Shown here: one piece after another, positions 15,380 to 22,658 of the stretch | Position numbering within the stretch: position 1 is the first letter of the stretch | How the letters are laid out: the number at the start of each line of letters is the position of its first letter | Source: a virus | Virus record (IMG/VR): IMGVR_UViG_3300033146_001127 | Coordinates: 1 to 64,000 of that record | Direction: 5' to 3' (one strand) | DNA length: 64,000 nt | Notes under the pieces: model-generated | Databases searched by the model: none | What the model was told of the DNA's origin: nothing | Seen by the model: only the letters and a program-made list of their open reading frames with translations | Translations under genes and position numbers: made by a program

Positions 15380-16111
15380 CTATTTTATATGATCAAATAA
15401 AATTGGCCATTTTTCTTGACACTCTTCTAATGCTGGTATCATAACTTCTCTAATTTGAGGATGTGCTGCTTTACTCACACCACGAACATTAAAAATATGC
15501 CACCATTCTCTAATGTTTGCTTTCATTTTTAATTTGGTTTTAAGTGCCGTTGGTAAAACATCACGAGCTTCTTGTGGTTTTGAACCCATATCAAGAAGAG
15601 TATTATAACCCCATTCAGCAATTCTAATACATTCAAACCATACATCAAACTTATTCATCAATTGTAAAGAATTGTCTGTATGATGTTTGACATATCTAAC
15701 AGCTTCTTCTTTATCATAAAATACAGGTTCAATTACATTAATACCATTATGTTTACCATCCAATGAATAATTACAATATCTAGTTGATTCTTGCATTGGT
15801 GACATCATACGGTGACGAACAGCCTCATGTGATACACCACGATTACAAATAAAATCAATTTCAATATCAGCAAATTCAAATGGAGTTTGATGACCAGTTC
15901 TAATTAAACCACGAATGAACTTTTCTTGGACGAACTTTTCAAATGAAATAAAAGGTCTTGGAACATCATCTGTTGCATCACTCCATTCTTTACGAAGTTC
16001 AGGTGTATCTTTTGGTTCTGATAAATAACATGTTCTTGCAGCATCTTCAATAGCCCCATACATATTTGGGGTATGTCTTACAATTTCATAACTTGGTTTT
16101 AATATGTTCAT
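15380..16111 (-). CDS. thyX: flavin-dependent thymidylate synthase ThyX
   Basis: Makes dTMP from dUMP with FAD, NADPH and methylene-tetrahydrofolate. The signature RHRxxSxxxxSxRY is present as RHRMMSPMQESTRY at 99-112, and the C-terminal SKAAHPQIREV segment fits the family. Length (243) is usual. Its ATG overlaps the stop of the RNA ligase gene by one base (TAATG), so the two form an operon. It would feed phage DNA synthesis. Confidence 0.97.
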   Translation of the reverse strand: MNILKPSYEIVRHTPNMYGAIEDAARTCYLSEPKDTPELRKEWSDATDDVPRPFISFEKFVQEKFIRGLIRTGHQTPFEFADIEIDFICNRGVSHEAVRHRMMSPMQESTRYCNYSLDGKHNGINVIEPVFYDKEEAVRYVKHHTDNSLQLMNKFDVWFECIRIAEWGYNTLLDMGSKPQEARDVLPTALKTKLKMKANIREWWHIFNVRGVSKAAHPQIREVMIPALEECQEKWPILFDHIK

Positions 16112-17049
16112 TACGACATTAATTCCTTTTTCAATAATTCCACAATATGTTTACTGGAATTAAAGATATATTTTCTTTCATTTTTTGTATACTTATCGGC
16201 ATCCCAATCACTTTCTTCTTTATTAAAAGTATCAAGTGCATCTTTATGGATTTCAGAAATATATTTACCAATATCTTTGAAGGATTCAATTCTACCTTCT
16301 TTACTGAAAACACTTTCCATTCTATCGTTGTGGATATATGAGAGGAAAGTTTCACGCCATTTATTAACTTCATCTGTATATTGTGTTTCAGTTTTAACTT
16401 TTCTTGTTTTTTGTTTTTCTTTGAATTCTTCATTTTTCTTTTTGATATAGAAGAATGAACCATTACCATCAACAAAGGTTTTTGTATATGGTTTAATTAC
16501 AATACCTTCACAAAAATTGTGGTCTTTGTCATGATATGTAGTATTGAATCTAATGTTATAATTCAATGCTTCTTCAAAAGAAACCAAATCCAATAAGGGA
16601 ACAACAAGATCTTTTAATCCAACACGTTCCATATAGGCTCTCATTACGGCTTCTGTTACCATACGGTCATTAATCATTAAGTTAAACACTTTATAAAAAC
16701 GACCTGATGGATATTGAACACCTTTTTGGATACCTGAACCATACAATTCACCAAATAAACGGACTGTATATCCGTATTTGTCTACTAATTTCTGGATTGA
16801 TTGTAATTTTTCCATGATATATTCAATTGTATCCATGGCATTATAAAAGTCACTACCAGTAATTTCTTGATTTCGTGTGAAATATCTAATCTTATCTTTA
16901 GGTGATACAAGAAAAGAGAAGTTTGCACCATGAATCTTTTCTGTTACCGACCATAATGTTTTATTAATATCATCACCAAATAAACGGATATAATAATCAA
17001 TATCTTTTTTATGGTAATGATTTGTCAATGATGGATATTTTTTGAACAT
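16111..17049 (-). CDS. Rnl2-family RNA ligase
   Basis: An ATP-dependent nucleotidyltransferase that seals RNA nicks. Motifs in order: EKIHGANF with the adenylated K38, RLFGELYG (motif III region), EGIVIKP (motif IV) and FFYIKKKNEEF (motif V). At 312 residues it is close to T4 Rnl2, with a helical C-terminal domain. In phages such ligases repair tRNAs cut by host defences. The ATG has GGAAA upstream and the gene follows a 54-aa gene. Confidence 0.92.
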   Translation of the reverse strand: MFKKYPSLTNHYHKKDIDYYIRLFGDDINKTLWSVTEKIHGANFSFLVSPKDKIRYFTRNQEITGSDFYNAMDTIEYIMEKLQSIQKLVDKYGYTVRLFGELYGSGIQKGVQYPSGRFYKVFNLMINDRMVTEAVMRAYMERVGLKDLVVPLLDLVSFEEALNYNIRFNTTYHDKDHNFCEGIVIKPYTKTFVDGNGSFFYIKKKNEEFKEKQKTRKVKTETQYTDEVNKWRETFLSYIHNDRMESVFSKEGRIESFKDIGKYISEIHKDALDTFNKEESDWDADKYTKNERKYIFNSSKHIVELLKKELMS

Positions 17050-17061
17050 ATATTTTCCTTT

Positions 17062-17226
17062 CTAATTAATATCTACAAGTTCCCACATTTCAGCTGAACG
17101 AGCCATTTCCAATAGTTGATCAATATCACGTTTCAACTGAAAAGAATTGGTGTAATCAGGTGAGATACGACCATCAAAAGTTGTTGCCTCTTTAATACTT
17201 TGTTCAATTTCATCCACTGTTTTCAT
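17062..17226 (-). CDS. hypothetical protein, 54 aa
   Basis: A short acidic helical protein (MKTVDEIEQSIKEATTFDG, then RDIDQLLEMARSAEMW) with GGAGGC before the ATG. It is first behind the promoter 17259-17287 and leads the RNA ligase-ThyX operon. No family recognised. Confidence 0.7.
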   Translation of the reverse strand: MKTVDEIEQSIKEATTFDGRISPDYTNSFQLKRDIDQLLEMARSAEMWELVDIN

Positions 17227-17258
17227 TTAAGCCTCCATTAGAATTATATTTACATTAA

Positions 17259-17287
17259 ATATTACCATAGTAAAAAATATCTGTCAA
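17259..17287 (-). promoter_or_regulatory. sigma70-type promoter
   Basis: TTGACA, 17 bases, TAATAT on the minus strand, driving the operon 17226 to 15380. Confidence 0.75.
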
Positions 17288-17303
17288 CAAGTTTACACAA
17301 AAA

Positions 17304-17311
17304 TATAAATA
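17304..17311 (+). promoter_or_regulatory. T4-type late promoter
   Basis: TATAAATA on the plus strand, 19 bases before the ATG at 17331. Confidence 0.6.
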
Positions 17312-17330
17312 ATAGAAAGGGAGAAATACA

Positions 17331-17516
17331 ATGGAACATTTATTAAAGTCTTGTTATATATGTGGTGGTGTATCAGAAATAGTTAATAAAAGTGGAAGTT
17401 CTATATGGGTTATAAGATGTAGAAATCCAAGATGTTCTGTTCATCCTAATATGTGTGGACAGGATTTGAAGAAATTATTAAGAGAATGGAATTCAAGAAA
17501 TAGTGGAGCAATATAA
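17331..17516 (+). CDS. Lar-like zinc-ribbon protein (restriction alleviation family)
   Basis: Sixty-one residues with the pattern CYICGG near the N-terminus, RCRNPRC in the middle and LREWNSR at the end. This is the layout of the Lar family (CPFCGG, C-x-x-C, AxxxWNxR); Rac prophage Lar reduces type I restriction. An extra Cys follows (MCGQ). GGGAG precedes the ATG. Function as anti-restriction is by family resemblance only. Confidence 0.65.
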   Translation: MEHLLKSCYICGGVSEIVNKSGSSIWVIRCRNPRCSVHPNMCGQDLKKLLREWNSRNSGAI

Positions 17517-17698
17517 TGGGTGAAAAAAGAGAAAAACGATATGCAATTAGAATGTCAGAAGAAGAGATGAAGATAGTGAACGAAGTAACACAACATTATA
17601 ACCTACCAAATATGATAAGACAGTATATAATAAAATTACATAAGGAAATTGAATTATATAAAAACATTGCAAAAGAAATAAAAAATAATAGACCTTAA
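17516..17698 (+). CDS. small ribbon-helix-helix-like protein
   Basis: Sixty residues: a basic strand KRYAIRMSEEE followed by two helices (MKIVNEVTQHY, MIRQYIIKLHKEIE), the general shape of ribbon-helix-helix DNA-binding proteins. It starts at a TAATG overlap with the Lar-like gene. Possibly a transcription regulator; not certain. Confidence 0.55.
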   Translation: MGEKREKRYAIRMSEEEMKIVNEVTQHYNLPNMIRQYIIKLHKEIELYKNIAKEIKNNRP

Positions 17699-17922
17699 TC
17701 TAATTGTTCTATATTATCTGTTCTTACCTTTTGATATGGGAATAGTGTTATTATTACCAACATAACTACTGAGGATATAATAAACCCTACGAAACAGTAG
17801 TAAGAAAATTCACAAGATGGTAGTATAAACATTATAGATAAAAATAAAAATAAAGAATAAGTTGAGACGACTACCAATCTTGGGACCTCTTTGAATTTCA
17901 TTTCCCATAGATACTTTTTCAT
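17695..17922 (-). CDS. small membrane protein with two predicted helices
   Basis: Seventy-five residues with hydrophobic spans at about 17-34 and 42-62. A T4-type late promoter lies 37 bases upstream. Late expression and two membrane spans would fit a holin or other lysis or membrane protein, but this is only a guess. It ends by overlapping the 3' end of 17516-17698 by four bases, tail to tail. Confidence 0.6.
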   Translation of the reverse strand: MKKYLWEMKFKEVPRLVVVSTYSLFLFLSIMFILPSCEFSYYCFVGFIISSVVMLVIITLFPYQKVRTDNIEQLD

Positions 17923-17958
17923 TTTTTGCCTTCGTTTTCATTTGATTTGACTTATTAT

Positions 17959-17966
17959 TATTTATA
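17959..17966 (-). promoter_or_regulatory. T4-type late promoter
   Basis: TATAAATA on the minus strand upstream of the membrane protein gene 17695-17922. Confidence 0.55.
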
Positions 17967-18050
17967 TTTTAATGTAAAGTTTACAAGTATTTTACATAAC
18001 AAATAAAATTTATTAATTATATTAAAACATTACAATTTTAGTAATTTACA

Positions 18051-18269
18051 CTATAATATAACATCACCATTAACTTTTTTGATAATATCCTTTACACTTT
18101 CACATACTTCTATTTCTTGTCCTGAAATTGAAGTTATTTTTGTACTATTGTTGTATTCCACCATACTTTCAATTGTAGCTGGATTAAAATGAAAAGTTTT
18201 TTTGGTTGCCCCACCAGAACCACCATATTTATGAGGTGGTTTATAAAATGTTAATTGAATTAATTTCAT
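18051..18269 (-). CDS. hypothetical protein, 72 aa
   Basis: I choose the ATG of MKLIQLTFYKPP because TTTGGAGGAG is correctly placed; the longer frame begins at a TTG inside that ribosome site. It contains a Gly-rich loop KYGGSGGATKK followed by strands. Unknown function. Confidence 0.65.
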   Translation of the reverse strand: MKLIQLTFYKPPHKYGGSGGATKKTFHFNPATIESMVEYNNSTKITSISGQEIEVCESVKDIIKKVNGDVIL

Positions 18270-18286
18270 TAACTCCTCCAAATAAA

Positions 18287-18316
18287 AAAATGGACACAGT
18301 TTCCTATGTCCATTTT
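18287..18316. terminator. bidirectional hairpin terminator
   Basis: AAAATGGACA pairs with TGTCCATTTT around a 10-base loop, with A-rich and T-rich flanks. It lies after the gene 18338-18493 and before 18051-18269. Confidence 0.75.
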
Positions 18317-18337
18317 ATAAAGAAAAATTGAATAATT

Positions 18338-18493
18338 TTATTTACCATCCATTTCTACTGGCTCTACGGTAAATCCTTCAACTTCTAGTCCATCAAATGC
18401 TTTAGAAACTGCTGCCTTTGCTTTTTCAAGATCACCTTCACCTTGAAGTGTTACAACAAATCCTTCACCTTTAACTTTAAGTAACAAATCCAT
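18338..18493 (-). CDS. small acidic late protein, 51 aa
   Basis: Begins MDLLLKVKGEGFVVTLQGEG with a helix LEKAKAAVSKAF and a second strand pair, a compact beta-alpha-beta look. AAAGGGAG precedes the ATG. It has its own late promoter, a 5'-terminal hairpin and a strong terminator, so it is a monocistronic, probably abundant late transcript. It might be a small virion or decoration protein; no family recognised. Confidence 0.7.
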   Translation of the reverse strand: MDLLLKVKGEGFVVTLQGEGDLEKAKAAVSKAFDGLEVEGFTVEPVEMDGK

Positions 18494-18521
18494 AATAAAT
18501 CTCCCTTTTATTTTTTTTTAT

Positions 18522-18553
18522 TACGGCAATATGCCGTATCACTACTATTTATA
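18522..18553 (-). promoter_or_regulatory. T4-type late promoter with 5' hairpin
   Basis: TATAAATA (minus strand, 18546-18553) is followed about seven bases on by the hairpin TACGGCA-TAT-TGCCGTA (18522-18538), which would sit at the very 5' end of the mRNA. Confidence 0.7.
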
Positions 18554-18599
18554 TTTTTAATATTATGTCACATTAAATATAATATGTCAACATCTTTAT

Positions 18600-19202
18600 T
18601 TATTTTTTAGAGGATTCATAAATCTTTTCATAAAATGAATTCATTTTATTATTTTTATCAATATATGTCCATAGTTTTGGGGCAATAAAGAAAATATCAT
18701 CTTTACCAAACAAATCAAAATATAAACCTGATTCACTAAATGAATAACGATCTTCAATGATTTCTTCCCATACTTTTTTTCGTCTTTCCCAATCAATTTC
18801 AGCTTGTTTATATTCTTCTGTATTTTCTTCAAGATCAAAATCAAACCAAGGATCAGCTTGATCTTGATAATGGTAATCTACTAAATTGTTATTAAAGATA
18901 TCGTGAATTGGTAGATCTACTCCAAAAAATATAATATAGATTTCATTTTCATGAAAATATAAAACAACAGATGAGTTCCAATTAAAAGGTGAATTGATAT
19001 TAGTTTGGTGAACATCTTTTAACATTTTATTAAAACCATTAAAATCTTTGAATTCATTTAATATGGCAGAATGATTTACATTGTTTTTCATAAACCTGAC
19101 AATTCTATCTGATGTTTCTTTTTTAAGTTTTTGAAGTGATTTCATGATTTCAGGCATTGTCATGTTATCAATTCTATATGCATTATAAATTTTTGTACTC
19201 AT
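18600..19202 (-). CDS. hypothetical protein, 200 aa
   Basis: Begins MSTKIYNAYRIDNMTMPEIM and has a helical N-terminus, a beta-rich core (SVVLYFHENEIYIIFFG) and an acidic patch. Proteins that start MSTKIYNxYR occur in many large phages; no function is known to me. GGAGAAAT precedes the ATG and the gene follows 19212-19478. Confidence 0.75.
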   Translation of the reverse strand: MSTKIYNAYRIDNMTMPEIMKSLQKLKKETSDRIVRFMKNNVNHSAILNEFKDFNGFNKMLKDVHQTNINSPFNWNSSVVLYFHENEIYIIFFGVDLPIHDIFNNNLVDYHYQDQADPWFDFDLEENTEEYKQAEIDWERRKKVWEEIIEDRYSFSESGLYFDLFGKDDIFFIAPKLWTYIDKNNKMNSFYEKIYESSKK

Positions 19203-19211
19203 TATTTCTCC

Positions 19212-19478
19212 TTAGAATGGGATATCATCATTAACAAATCTATCCAATCTATAATTAAATTGGGTAGAAACTGTACTTAATCTTGAATTTCGTTGTTCAA
19301 TTTTTTTATCCTCAAGTGCAAAACGTAGATCTTCATTTTGTTCTTTTAACCAAATAACTTCATCAAACAAATCATCAACATGAGACAATAACAATTTAAT
19401 TGCCTTTGTTTTTTCATCATTATCAGTCATACGATCAATTATAACATGTAACTTATCAAGTTTTTCTTTTGTTATCAT
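19212..19478 (-). CDS. hypothetical coiled-coil protein, 88 aa
   Basis: A helical protein (MITKEKLDKLHVIIDRM, VIWLKEQNEDLRFALEDK) ending VNDDIPF. The end DDIPF recalls the acidic hydrophobic tails of single-stranded-DNA-binding proteins. Member of the 20490-to-18600 operon. Family unknown. Confidence 0.68.
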   Translation of the reverse strand: MITKEKLDKLHVIIDRMTDNDEKTKAIKLLLSHVDDLFDEVIWLKEQNEDLRFALEDKKIEQRNSRLSTVSTQFNYRLDRFVNDDIPF

Positions 19479-19490
19479 TTCTAACCTATG

Positions 19491-19685
19491 TTATGCGTAA
19501 ATATCAATAAGACTATTTTCTTTCATTGATTTATGAAACTTAATTTGAGATTCTGGTGGTATTTGTCTAATAACATCACCTGAATCCCTGTCAATAACCT
19601 TAGTAATTGTTGATGGTGGGGTTACTTCATTTTTTGAAAATTGAATATCAGTAAACTTAATCAGATTTTGTGGTTGAATGTTCAT
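19491..19685 (-). CDS. FlaG-like small protein
   Basis: I start it at MNIQPQNLIKF with GAAGGGAAAG upstream. Of about 64 residues, the centre TKVIDRDSGDVIRQIPPES matches the core of bacterial FlaG (VKVIDxxTGEVIRQIPPEE), a flagellar filament-length protein. The N-terminal acidic linker of FlaG is absent. It overlaps the end of the upstream zinc-ribbon gene. A role in altering host flagella or adsorption is inference. Confidence 0.6.
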   Translation of the reverse strand: MNIQPQNLIKFTDIQFSKNEVTPPSTITKVIDRDSGDVIRQIPPESQIKFHKSMKENSLIDIYA

Positions 19686-19851
19686 CATCTTTCCCTTCTG
19701 GTAAAATACCTTCAACTTTTCTACATATAGGACAATCCCAATTATCATGTTCTATTTGTGAAGAGAACCATACATGTTGAATGTTATTACATGTTGGACA
19801 CCTCATTGGAAACATTTCAAGAACTATTCTATTTGGGTCAATTCTTCTCAT
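19657..19851 (-). CDS. zinc-ribbon protein, 64 aa
   Basis: Starts at MRRIDPNRIVLEMFPM (AAAGAGA upstream), overlapping the 3' end of the MazG-like gene by 14 bases. Two knuckles, CPTC and CPIC, form a typical zinc ribbon. It probably binds nucleic acid or protein. Function unknown. Confidence 0.68.
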   Translation of the reverse strand: MRRIDPNRIVLEMFPMRCPTCNNIQHVWFSSQIEHDNWDCPICRKVEGILPEGKDDEHSTTKSD

Positions 19852-20197
19852 TATCTCTTTCAATCTTCCTGTCAAGATGTTCTAACATTGCCACAGTAGA
19901 AGCAGCAACTTGAATTAATTCTTTTCTTAGAGTTTCTTGTAATTCTTTAACCACCAATAAATCACAAGAATCAATATCATCAGTCTCATTATATTTCCTT
20001 TCCAACAAATCAATTTTTAATGCTGCAGCAGAAGCATCACCCATTTCCTCGGTGATAATAGTTAGCCATTTGAATGTATGATGATCATTATATCCCCAAG
20101 TTTCGTTTTGCCTTTGGCGTTCAGCATTAATATCATCTTGAATTTTTGTTGTCATTCTACGGGTAATATATCTTTGGTCATCACAAAATATACTCAT
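19838..20197 (-). CDS. MazG-like protein, 119 aa
   Basis: Carries INAERQRQNETWG, then W(L)TIITEEMGDASAAAL and a second helix pair ending LIQVAASTVAMLEHL. This is the pattern of MazG-like NTP pyrophosphohydrolase-fold proteins often found in phages. One catalytic glutamate is replaced by Asp (EEMGD), and the second metal-binding ExxD pair is not obvious, so activity is uncertain. It overlaps the upstream MazG-like gene by one base (TAATG). Confidence 0.65.
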   Translation of the reverse strand: MSIFCDDQRYITRRMTTKIQDDINAERQRQNETWGYNDHHTFKWLTIITEEMGDASAAALKIDLLERKYNETDDIDSCDLLVVKELQETLRKELIQVAASTVAMLEHLDRKIERDNEKN

Positions 20198-20490
20198 TAT
20201 TTTAATCTCCCGATGTTGGTGGAATATTCCATAAACTTTTTAACTTTTTCTTTTTTCTTTTCAATATCTTCTCTGTTACCAACACGAGATACATTAACAC
20301 CTTCTTCTTCAAGTAACTCAATTACACCTAATATATCATTGATTTCTTTTATCATCAATTCAATATTGGATACTGTTGGGTCTTGTGGATTATGATTGTC
20401 ACCACCAAATCTTAATATTTTACAATTTGCTTGAACAACTTCCCCACATTCTTCTGATAATACTGTAAGTAAATATTCTATTTTATTCAT
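20197..20490 (-). CDS. MazG-like nucleotide pyrophosphohydrolase
   Basis: A 97-residue helical protein with both metal-binding signatures of the MazG superfamily: SEECGE at 12-17 and EINDILG at 49-55. Such enzymes hydrolyse dNTPs or NTPs to monophosphates, and phage versions may adjust nucleotide or alarmone pools. The promoter -10 box ends seven bases before the ATG, so its mRNA is probably leaderless. Confidence 0.82.
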   Translation of the reverse strand: MNKIEYLLTVLSEECGEVVQANCKILRFGGDNHNPQDPTVSNIELMIKEINDILGVIELLEEEGVNVSRVGNREDIEKKKEKVKKFMEYSTNIGRLK

Positions 20491-20496
20491 AGGACG

Positions 20497-20525
20497 ATTA
20501 TATATTATTGTATTGTATTCGTCAA
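20497..20525 (-). promoter_or_regulatory. sigma70-type promoter giving a leaderless mRNA
   Basis: TTGACG, 17 bases, TATAAT on the minus strand. The expected start point coincides with the ATG at 20490. Confidence 0.78.
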
Positions 20526-20699
20526 TCTTACATTTATTTTTTATTTTTATGAAAGTTGGTATGGATAATGTATATTGTATAGGTCAACAGGTGACAAACA
20601 CAGTAAAATCACCATAAATCAAATAAAGTGTATACGAAAAACATACAAAACGAAGAAAATAGTATGGATTGAATATACACAAACAAAAGGAGAAATATT

Positions 20700-20846
20700 A
20701 TGTCAATACTTACAATGTTATTCTTAGGGTTCATGTCGTTAATCGTAGTTTTTCAATTAGTTCCAGCAGTTATTTTATTTACTGGAATGGTGAAAGGTCT
20801 TTTTTCGGCGAAACAAAAAAAATCAACAGCAAGTAAAGGAGTTTAA
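20700..20846 (+). CDS. small membrane protein, 48 aa
   Basis: Begins MSILTMLFLGFMSLIVVF, a single hydrophobic helix of about 30 residues ending FTGMVKGLFSAKQ and a basic tail. AAAGGAG precedes the ATG. Its LVPAVILFTGMVKG segment matches LVPAILALFGMTKA in the next gene, so the two are related. Inner-membrane location is likely. Confidence 0.72.
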   Translation: MSILTMLFLGFMSLIVVFQLVPAVILFTGMVKGLFSAKQKKSTASKGV

Positions 20847-20848
20847 TC

Positions 20849-21073
20849 ATGAAAAAAACAATTATGGCGGGTATCTTATTTTTATTAATGTCAACACCAG
20901 CAATGGCAGTTGACACAGCTCAAACTTATAACAGTGGAATCTTGGTATTGTTATTTGTTGGATTTTGTGCCTTGATTATTGTCGCACAATTAGTTCCAGC
21001 TATTTTAGCACTTTTTGGAATGACTAAAGCTGTTACAAGAGATAATCGTAAAACTGTTTCAATTAAATCTTAA
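20849..21073 (+). CDS. small exported membrane protein with signal peptide
   Basis: Seventy-four residues: a signal peptide (MKKTIMAGILFLLM, cleavage likely after TPAMA), a short periplasmic stretch, one membrane helix (about 30-57) and a basic cytoplasmic tail. It is paired with the shorter relative two bases upstream and ends at a strong terminator. Possible roles are superinfection exclusion or lysis control; neither is shown. Confidence 0.72.
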   Translation: MKKTIMAGILFLLMSTPAMAVDTAQTYNSGILVLLFVGFCALIIVAQLVPAILALFGMTKAVTRDNRKTVSIKS

Positions 21074-21077
21074 TATG

Positions 21078-21113
21078 AAAAAAGGGGAATGGTAAATAAC
21101 CACTCCCCTTTTT
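21078..21113. terminator. bidirectional hairpin terminator
   Basis: A 14-bp stem with one mismatch (AAAAGGGG..ATGGT / ACCA..CCCCTTTT), a five-base loop and runs of A and T on the two sides. It separates converging genes. Confidence 0.85.
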
Positions 21114-21116
21114 CTT

Positions 21117-21431
21117 TTATTTCATGTAGTGGGGACCGAACGGGGTCATTCCAGCCAGACCGTTATTTGCGTCAAACAGATTTCCACGAGCGTGTTTGGC
21201 AGGAGCACTCCACGAAGCTGGTTTCAGAACATCACCATTCTTCATATCAACAAAAGAATGGACACTATGACCTTTCATTACTTTAACATAACGTCTTCCA
21301 ACTTTGTAATCCAATACATCACGTTGTGCGTCAGAAAACTCCATACGTTTGATATAATCATCATGAACTTCTTGACATCCTGCCAAAAACACATCAAACT
21401 TAACTTTGAATTCATCAGTCATTTTTGCCAT
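21117..21431 (-). CDS. conserved phage early protein, 104 aa
   Basis: Starts at MAKMTDEFKVKFDVFL behind GAGGAG. The C-terminal half SFVDMKNGDVLKPASW followed by APAKHARGN is a conserved signature of small proteins found in many large phages, of unknown function. It is the gene driven by early promoter site 8. Confidence 0.8.
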   Translation of the reverse strand: MAKMTDEFKVKFDVFLAGCQEVHDDYIKRMEFSDAQRDVLDYKVGRRYVKVMKGHSVHSFVDMKNGDVLKPASWSAPAKHARGNLFDANNGLAGMTPFGPHYMK

Positions 21432-21477
21432 ATCAAATCTCCTCAAAAAGAAAGGGTTATCACCAACTCACAAACCT

Positions 21478-21506
21478 ATGATAACCCATATTTGAAATGA
21501 AGTCAA
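21478..21506 (-). promoter_or_regulatory. conserved early promoter, site 8, with dyad
   Basis: TTGACT, 17 bases, TATCAT on the minus strand plus GTGAGTTGGTGATAACCC. GGGTTATCA in the spacer/-10 pairs with TGATAACCC in the leader. Confidence 0.85.
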
Positions 21507-21509
21507 GAA

Positions 21510-21920
21510 TTATTTACGAACAAGATTGGAAAGTTGATGGGGAGTGATTTTGTAGACACTTTCTCCATCAAGAGTTTCAACAAGAACTGGATATTTCCGA
21601 TTACGGCGTTTCCAACCCAATAGAACAACCGATTTCCCATTCACAGCATCTTCAAATACATCACCAACATTTAATTCGTAGATTTCAGGATGGGTGAGAC
21701 GAGCGAAGGAAAACTCTTCTTTCATTTGTTCAAGTTCGGAATTGGTAAAACGAGAATTAGCGTTTTCACCTTTTACATCAAACATAATGTTATTGATTTT
21801 GTAAGAACTATCGGTATAAACACCCCCACCTCGTTTGACAACCATTCCATATTTCTCAGCAATAAGTTTAACTGCTTCCATTACCTCATCACCAATAGTA
21901 TTTGCCATTTCTTTAGTCAT
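21510..21920 (-). CDS. hypothetical early protein, 136 aa
   Basis: Begins MTKEMANTIGDEVMEAVKLI. The N-terminal part is helical, and the C-terminal part (ELNVGDVFEDAVNGKSVVLLGW) resembles a small beta-barrel. GGAGATTT precedes the ATG and early promoter site 9 lies upstream. No family recognised. Confidence 0.75.
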   Translation of the reverse strand: MTKEMANTIGDEVMEAVKLIAEKYGMVVKRGGGVYTDSSYKINNIMFDVKGENANSRFTNSELEQMKEEFSFARLTHPEIYELNVGDVFEDAVNGKSVVLLGWKRRNRKYPVLVETLDGESVYKITPHQLSNLVRK

Positions 21921-21965
21921 ATTAAATCTCCAAAAATGAAAGGGTTATCACCAACTCACAAATAC

Positions 21966-21994
21966 ATTATAAAGAAATGACAATATAAAGTCAA
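21966..21994 (-). promoter_or_regulatory. conserved early promoter, site 9
   Basis: TTGACT, 17 bases, TATAAT on the minus strand plus the shared leader. The promoter region is almost identical to site 10. Confidence 0.85.
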
Positions 21995-21996
21995 GA

Positions 21997-22218
21997 TTAT
22001 TTTGTTAAATCAGAAAAAATAACACACCAAAAAATAACAGCATATACAAATGGTTTAACAGGATGAAATGTTCGTTTTATACCATTCATATTATCAATTG
22101 ATTCTGATGCTGAACCATGATATTTCATTGAAGTAAAAAATGTATCAATAAATAAGAATGTAAACATTGGTGCAAACACCCAACTAACATAAACCATAAT
22201 TTGAATAAATTGTTCCAT
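21997..22218 (-). CDS. small membrane protein, 73 aa
   Basis: I start it at MEQFIQIMVYVSWVF; the longer frame opens at TTG. Two hydrophobic segments (about 8-28 and 58-70) flank a polar loop. It follows the gene 22234-22614 in the early operon from site 10. Function unknown. Confidence 0.68.
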   Translation of the reverse strand: MEQFIQIMVYVSWVFAPMFTFLFIDTFFTSMKYHGSASESIDNMNGIKRTFHPVKPFVYAVIFWCVIFSDLTK

Positions 22219-22233
22219 TTTAATCAACCTTTC

Positions 22234-22614
22234 TTAAAAAGAATAATCATAATAATAACGATCACAGTCCAACGATACATGACCCCAAGTTCCATTTACT
22301 GGAAATCCTCTCTCAACAAAACCTTCATACGATTGACGATACGAGGCTTTGATAATACGACCATTGGGATTTGGAGTGGTTTTCCATACTGCATCTTCAA
22401 CCACCACACCAGTAAAACCACCTTCTTCCATCACAGGAGTTTTAACCAATTTTACTTCACGTTCCCGAATGGTAATTGTTTTGCCACTTTTTGTAATACT
22501 GACAATATCACCAACAATCCTATCACTACCATGACGGATTGTAACTGGCATACCAACAACTGGACGTTTTTTGATAACTTCATCATAATATTCATTATCG
22601 TGTCGTTCAATCAT
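22234..22614 (-). CDS. hypothetical early protein, 126 aa
   Basis: Begins MIERHDNEYYDEVIKKRPVV; the middle GMPVTIRHGSDRIVGDIVSI is strand-rich and could be an SH3-like barrel. GAGGTGAT precedes the ATG. First gene after early promoter site 10. Unknown function. Confidence 0.75.
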   Translation of the reverse strand: MIERHDNEYYDEVIKKRPVVGMPVTIRHGSDRIVGDIVSITKSGKTITIREREVKLVKTPVMEEGGFTGVVVEDAVWKTTPNPNGRIIKASYRQSYEGFVERGFPVNGTWGHVSLDCDRYYYDYSF

Positions 22615-22658
22615 ATCATCACCTCAAAATGAAAGGGTTATCACCAACTCACAAATAC

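Noticed and set aside
21129-21500. 123-codon plus-strand frame
   Set aside because: Shadow of the conserved early gene 21117-21431 on the other strand; it also crosses early promoter site 8.
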